Assembly (NCBI GenBank): GCA_003667245.1
Contig: RCNN01000059.1
Coordinates: forward strand, 39,429 to 103,428
DNA from: Heterostelium multicystogenum
Taxonomy: Eukaryota; Evosea; Eumycetozoa; Acytosteliales; Acytosteliaceae
Length of the DNA: 64,000 nucleotides
Reading direction: 5' to 3'
Under the pieces are notes generated by a model that did no database searches, was not told where the DNA came from, and was given only the letters and a program-made list of their open reading frames with translations. The first letter of the stretch is position 1, and each line of letters opens with the position of its first letter. Shown piece after piece: positions 60,699-64,000 of this stretch. A program made the position numbers and the translations under genes.

Positions 60699-61124
60699 AC
60701 TTTGAACATTATGAATATCATTTTATCACCTCAACTATCATTATGAACTTCATAACTACATTGTATTTAATATGATACAAGTAGAGGATATGCACAATTT
60801 CCTTATGCCTTCAATCCATAAGCCCAGTGACTTTAGAGTCTTCCTCATAAAAGACAAGGTTGACACACAATCAAAGTTTGATTGATTGATTGATTGTTCA
60901 AAGTAGGCGTATTTGGTTTGTTTTTTGTTTGTACAAATGTTTATATTTTTGTTTTGAAATAAACTACAACAATAAATAAATATATGAATGTGGTTGTGGT
61001 GGGTTTGTTGTTGAATGATTTACGTTGCGTTGTTGATGTAAATCATTTCTTTCTTAAGTTGTTTTTCTTTCTTCTTCTTTTTGATCCGTGTTTGTTGTTT
61101 GATCATTGAGCTGTTGATCTGTTT
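60699..61124. other. Convergent spacer
   Basis: AT-rich, GATTGATTGATT run near 60880-60895 and T/TTC-rich pyrimidine run near 61048-61085. No gene seen. Confidence 0.5.
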
Positions 61125-61878
61125 CTAATCTTTGATAACCTCTACATAAGATGCTGGGAATCTTCCATATACACCCTTGGTTTCTCCTTCCCACCAATCC
61201 TTGTTTACTTTGTTAAATACATAGACCAAATCATCAAGAATCAATGTAAGTGTTGTATTATCTGTTGGGATGTAATCTTTGATGACACGACATGTGCAAA
61301 TCATCTTTGGTGCAGCCATGTCTTCGTCGTCAGACCATCCTTCATCGTCATCATCCTTTGGTTTTGGTGCTGGTTTGGGTCTTGCTGCAGCTGGTGGTGG
61401 GGCTGTAGCTGGTGGTGGAGATGTAGTGGTTGGTGGTGGTCTAGCAACGGGAGATGGCTTGGGTGCTCCTCCGACTGGGGCAGAAACTGGTGGTCTTGGT
61501 CCAGTGCTTGGTGGTGCTCCTCCAACTGGGGCAAGGCTTTGGTGCTCCTCCAACTGGGACTGGTGGTCTTGGTCCAGTGCTTGGTGGTGCTCCTCCAACC
61601 GGTGCTGGAACAGGTGGTCCTGGTCCGGTGCCTGGTGGTGCTGCTCCACCAGGTGCTGGCTTTGGTGCTCCTCCAACTGGAACGGGTGGTCTTGGACCAG
61701 CGCTTGGTGGTGCTGCTCCAACTGGTGCTGGTTTAGGTGCTCCTCCAACTGGAGCTGGAACAGGTGGTCTTGGTCCCAAACCTCCAACTGGTGCTGGTTT
61801 GGGTGCTCCTCCAACTGGAGCTGCTGGTTTCAAAGGAGCACCTCCTGCTGGCTTTAATGCTGGTGGCTTGAAACTCAT
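61125..61878 (-). CDS. Proline-rich protein with acidic-Trp motif and C-terminal SH3 domain
   Basis: ATG 61878 (MSFKPPALKPAGGAP). About 150 residues of imperfect repeats of the type APVGGAPKPAPVG and GPRPPVPAPVGG, potential SH3 or profilin ligands. Then PPPTTTSPPPATAPPPAAA and a basic PKPAPKPK lead to an acidic-tryptophan motif, DDDDEGWSDDEDM (about 61315-61355). It ends with one SH3 domain (residues ICTCRVIKDYIPTDNTTLT, LDDLVYVFNKVNKDWWEGE, GVYGRFPASYVEVI) with the WW pair, the PxxY end and the acidic n-Src region. One frame break near 61548 in the repeats. The acidic-Trp element resembles Arp2/3-binding A motifs of actin nucleation promoters, so an actin or endocytic adaptor role is inferred. 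Confidence 0.85.
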
Positions 61879-62563
61879 TTTCTCTCTCTTTCTCTCTAAT
61901 TTATAAATAAAATATGTCTTTGTTGTTTTAAAAATAATCTATTACTAAAAGTTTCAATAGTTCACAACATTGCTGAAAAATCTGTATATTTTGACCATAA
62001 AAAACCAACAAAAAAACTAAACAATATTTTTTTTGGTGATCTCAATTATTTTAATATCAAACAATTTCAAAAAACAAAAAACCATTTCTTACCCTGACTC
62101 TGAATGGGATGTATTATATTCAAAGAAACTTAACAAAGCTTTTTAAACAAAAAGCAATTTAATGTTAACCAAACCTTAATAACAATCTTAATTAAATATA
62201 CATAATCAGATCTTCTCCATAATACATTTAAAATCTACATACATAATGATCAATATAAACAATGATTCTTTTACTAAAGAGTGAATATCCTACTCTAAAG
62301 TTAATCATACAACATATATAATTATATAAATATTCAACCATTTGATGTTTTGTATATAATGGCAGAAAATCAAACAAAAAGATATAGAATATGAATGAAT
62401 ATCTCTCTTTTCCTTTAATTGTATCATATAAATTTCTCAAAATCAAACTAAAAATGCAAAATCATAAAGAGTTGAGTTGTCTGGCCAGACATTCGGTGTG
62501 TTTTTTGTTTTTATAAATTTTATTTTTTTTATAGTTTAAAATATATTTGTTGAAGAGATAGAT
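61879..62563. other. Divergent spacer
   Basis: AT-rich promoter region between the divergent SH3 and glutamyl-tRNA synthetase genes; T-tract just before the synthetase ATG. The minus-strand frame 62228-62446 is A/T-driven and not called. Confidence 0.55.
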
Positions 62564-64000
62564 ATGTCGAAAGCTACTAAAGAGGAGAATAAGGGTGTAT
62601 TGAAATACGACCACACAGGTGCAACATTCCCATTCGTTGCTTTGATCACTGCCAAGTTAGTGCCAGGATACAAGGTCATCGTTCGTAAGGGACTTGAGAA
62701 GCCAGAGTTGACTATCGTCCCATCATCCGATGTATTGACTGGATCCTACTTGTGCGCCAAGTTCATCGCTAGATCATCTACAATCAAGCTTTATATGGTG
62801 GTTCCGATGCTCTCTCTGCATCCAGAGTTGACGAGTGGTTAGAGAAGATTGCTCATCTCAAGACCGAGGACGTCGCCACATTTGCTAACCAAGTCAACGA
62901 TCATTTCATCTATCGTACTTTCTTGTTGGATTCAACATTACCATTGCTGATGTTGCATTGTTCGCTCGTATTCAATGTAGTATCTCCGGCACCAGATCAT
63001 TAATATCATCTCAAATTATGATGTAAACTAATTCCACAACAAACAATCAATGAATGATAAAATATAACTTACAGTGGTTAAAGAGTTGAAGGATGACATC
63101 GTTGCTCGTGCAAAGAACCTTCCACATTTGAACAGATGGTTGAACTATTTGAGTGATTGGCTGCTTTCAAGGAGACTGTTGCCATCTACACTGGTGAAGA
63201 TAAGAAGAAGGCTGAAAAGAAGGATGCTGAAGATGACAAGGCACCAAAGAAGGGGTGTTTGGGATGGATGGGTAATATGGATCGTTTAGCTCTCCCAGGT
63301 TTGGAGGAGGGTAAGGTCGTCACTCGTTTCCCACCAACCATCTGGTTACTTGCACATCGGTCATTGGCAAGGCTGCCGTATTGAATAACTACTACGCTCA
63401 AGAGTATAAGGGTGAGTTGGTATTGCGTTTCGATGATACCAACCCAGCAAAGGAGAAAGACGAATACGTCGAGAAACATCCTCAAGGATTTGGTAACTCT
63501 TGGAATCAAGTATGTGTTCACCCAACACCTCCGATTATTTCGACCTCATCGAAGAAAAGGCTATTCAATTGATTAAGGAGGGTAAGGCTTACGTTGACAA
63601 CACCTCTGTCGAGTTGATTCGTGAGCAACGTGAAAAGATGATTGAGTCAGAGTGCCGTAACAATTCAGTTGAGAAGAATCTCGAGTGGTTCGACGAGATG
63701 CGTAAGGGTAGTGATTTCGGTAAGACATGCGTCATGCGTGCCAAGATTGACATGACTTCAGTCGATCGCGCATTTCCGTGATCCAGCCATCTATCGTGTC
63801 CAACTTGACTCCACATCACAAAACTGGTGATAAATATAAGGCCTACCCATTGTACGATTTTGCCTGCCCAATCGTCGACTCTATCGAAGGTATCACCCAT
63901 GCTTTGAGATCCAACGAGTAACCAAAACAAGGTAAATCTCTACTACTATTTCTTTGTGATATCCTCAATCTCCGTCGTCCATACGTTTCACAATACAGTC
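62564..64000 (+). CDS. gluS: Glutamyl-tRNA synthetase, cytosolic (3' end outside window)
   Basis: Class I synthetase that charges tRNA-Glu. The N-terminal GST-like domain ([17 protein letters not shown] to about 63150) is of the kind that docks into multi-synthetase complexes; it includes [20 protein letters not shown] (one frame correction) and [16 protein letters not shown] across an intron at 62977-63074. A Lys-rich linker ([18 protein letters not shown]) leads into the catalytic core: [29 protein letters not shown] (HIGH motif near 63350-63360, in two frames), [86 protein letters not shown]. Several breaks; near 63330 two bases are missing before the PSGYLH block. KMSKS lies beyond the window. 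Confidence 0.93.

Noticed and set aside
61279..61906. Large plus-strand Gly/Trp/Cys-rich ORFs
   Set aside because: Complement of the Pro/Gly/Ala repeats of the SH3 gene; the minus strand carries a clear SH3 domain.
1..64000. tRNA, rRNA or snRNA genes
   Set aside because: I looked for B-box-like GGTTCGAATCC cores on both strands and for conserved rRNA or snRNA blocks and found none convincing; a tRNAscan or Infernal run would settle it.

Overview
The window is AT-rich nuclear DNA of a dictyostelid social amoeba. Four things point there: poly-Asn, poly-Gln and Ser/Thr/Pro tracts inside proteins; short GT..AG introns, mostly 55-100 nt; intergenic DNA close to pure A/T; and the gene content (an alpha-kinase/WD40 protein of the myosin-II heavy-chain kinase type, a B-box protein, a multi-TIG surface protein, an F-box-like leucine-rich protein, an inositol hexakisphosphate kinase). 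The sequence alone does not fix the species. Coding stretches are clearly richer in G+C than the spacers, so it is probably not one of the most AT-rich species. I found no rRNA, tRNA, CRISPR array, intact transposon or viral gene.

Layout. 1-5.8 kb: a two-pore cation channel (+). 7.8-10.1 kb: alpha-kinase plus WD40 propeller (+). 10.8-13.3 kb: small B-box protein and an SLC35F5-like transporter (both -). 13.7-15.6 kb: a bacterial-type gamma-glutamyltranspeptidase (+), convergent with a very large secreted TIG/mucin-like protein (15.6-22.1 kb, -) that lies directly behind a DNase II-like signal-peptide protein (22.1-23.3 kb, -). 23.9-25.9 kb: a gene carrying a retrotransposon-integrase-like zinc-binding region and a degenerate Ras-fold protein (both -). 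26.1-31.3 kb: PPR-like mitochondrial protein (+), ETF-ubiquinone oxidoreductase (-), IP6 kinase (-). 32.9-37.9 kb: Lys-rich protein with a 16-nt microexon (+), adenosine kinase (-), ectonucleotide pyrophosphatase (+). 38.4-46.7 kb: WD-like/coiled-coil protein, a small coiled-coil protein, an NDP-rhamnose-type epimerase/reductase and Nup133 (all +). 49.0-52.5 kb: cysteine dioxygenase (+), trimethylguanosine synthase (-), RNase P/MRP subunit Pop4 (+). 55.2-60.7 kb: NYN-like/LOTUS-like protein, F-box-like LRR protein, short-chain dehydrogenase (all +). 61.1-64 kb: SH3 protein with an acidic-Trp motif (-) and glutamyl-tRNA synthetase (+), which runs off the end.

Many housekeeping genes switch reading frame in mid-domain. 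Where I could compare with an invariant family motif, most breaks are one-base differences in a mononucleotide run. I therefore read them as sequencing or assembly indels rather than pseudogenes, and give each broken gene as one CDS with its breaks noted. Several genes (cysteine dioxygenase, Pop4, the PPR-like gene, the Ras-fold gene, the NYN-like gene) show no break.

There is no operon logic; the genes are independent housekeeping or lineage-specific units. The least ordinary region is 13.7-25.9 kb: bacterial-type GGT, the DNase II-like/TIG/mucin unit, the integrase-like gene and the P-loop-less GTPase fold.
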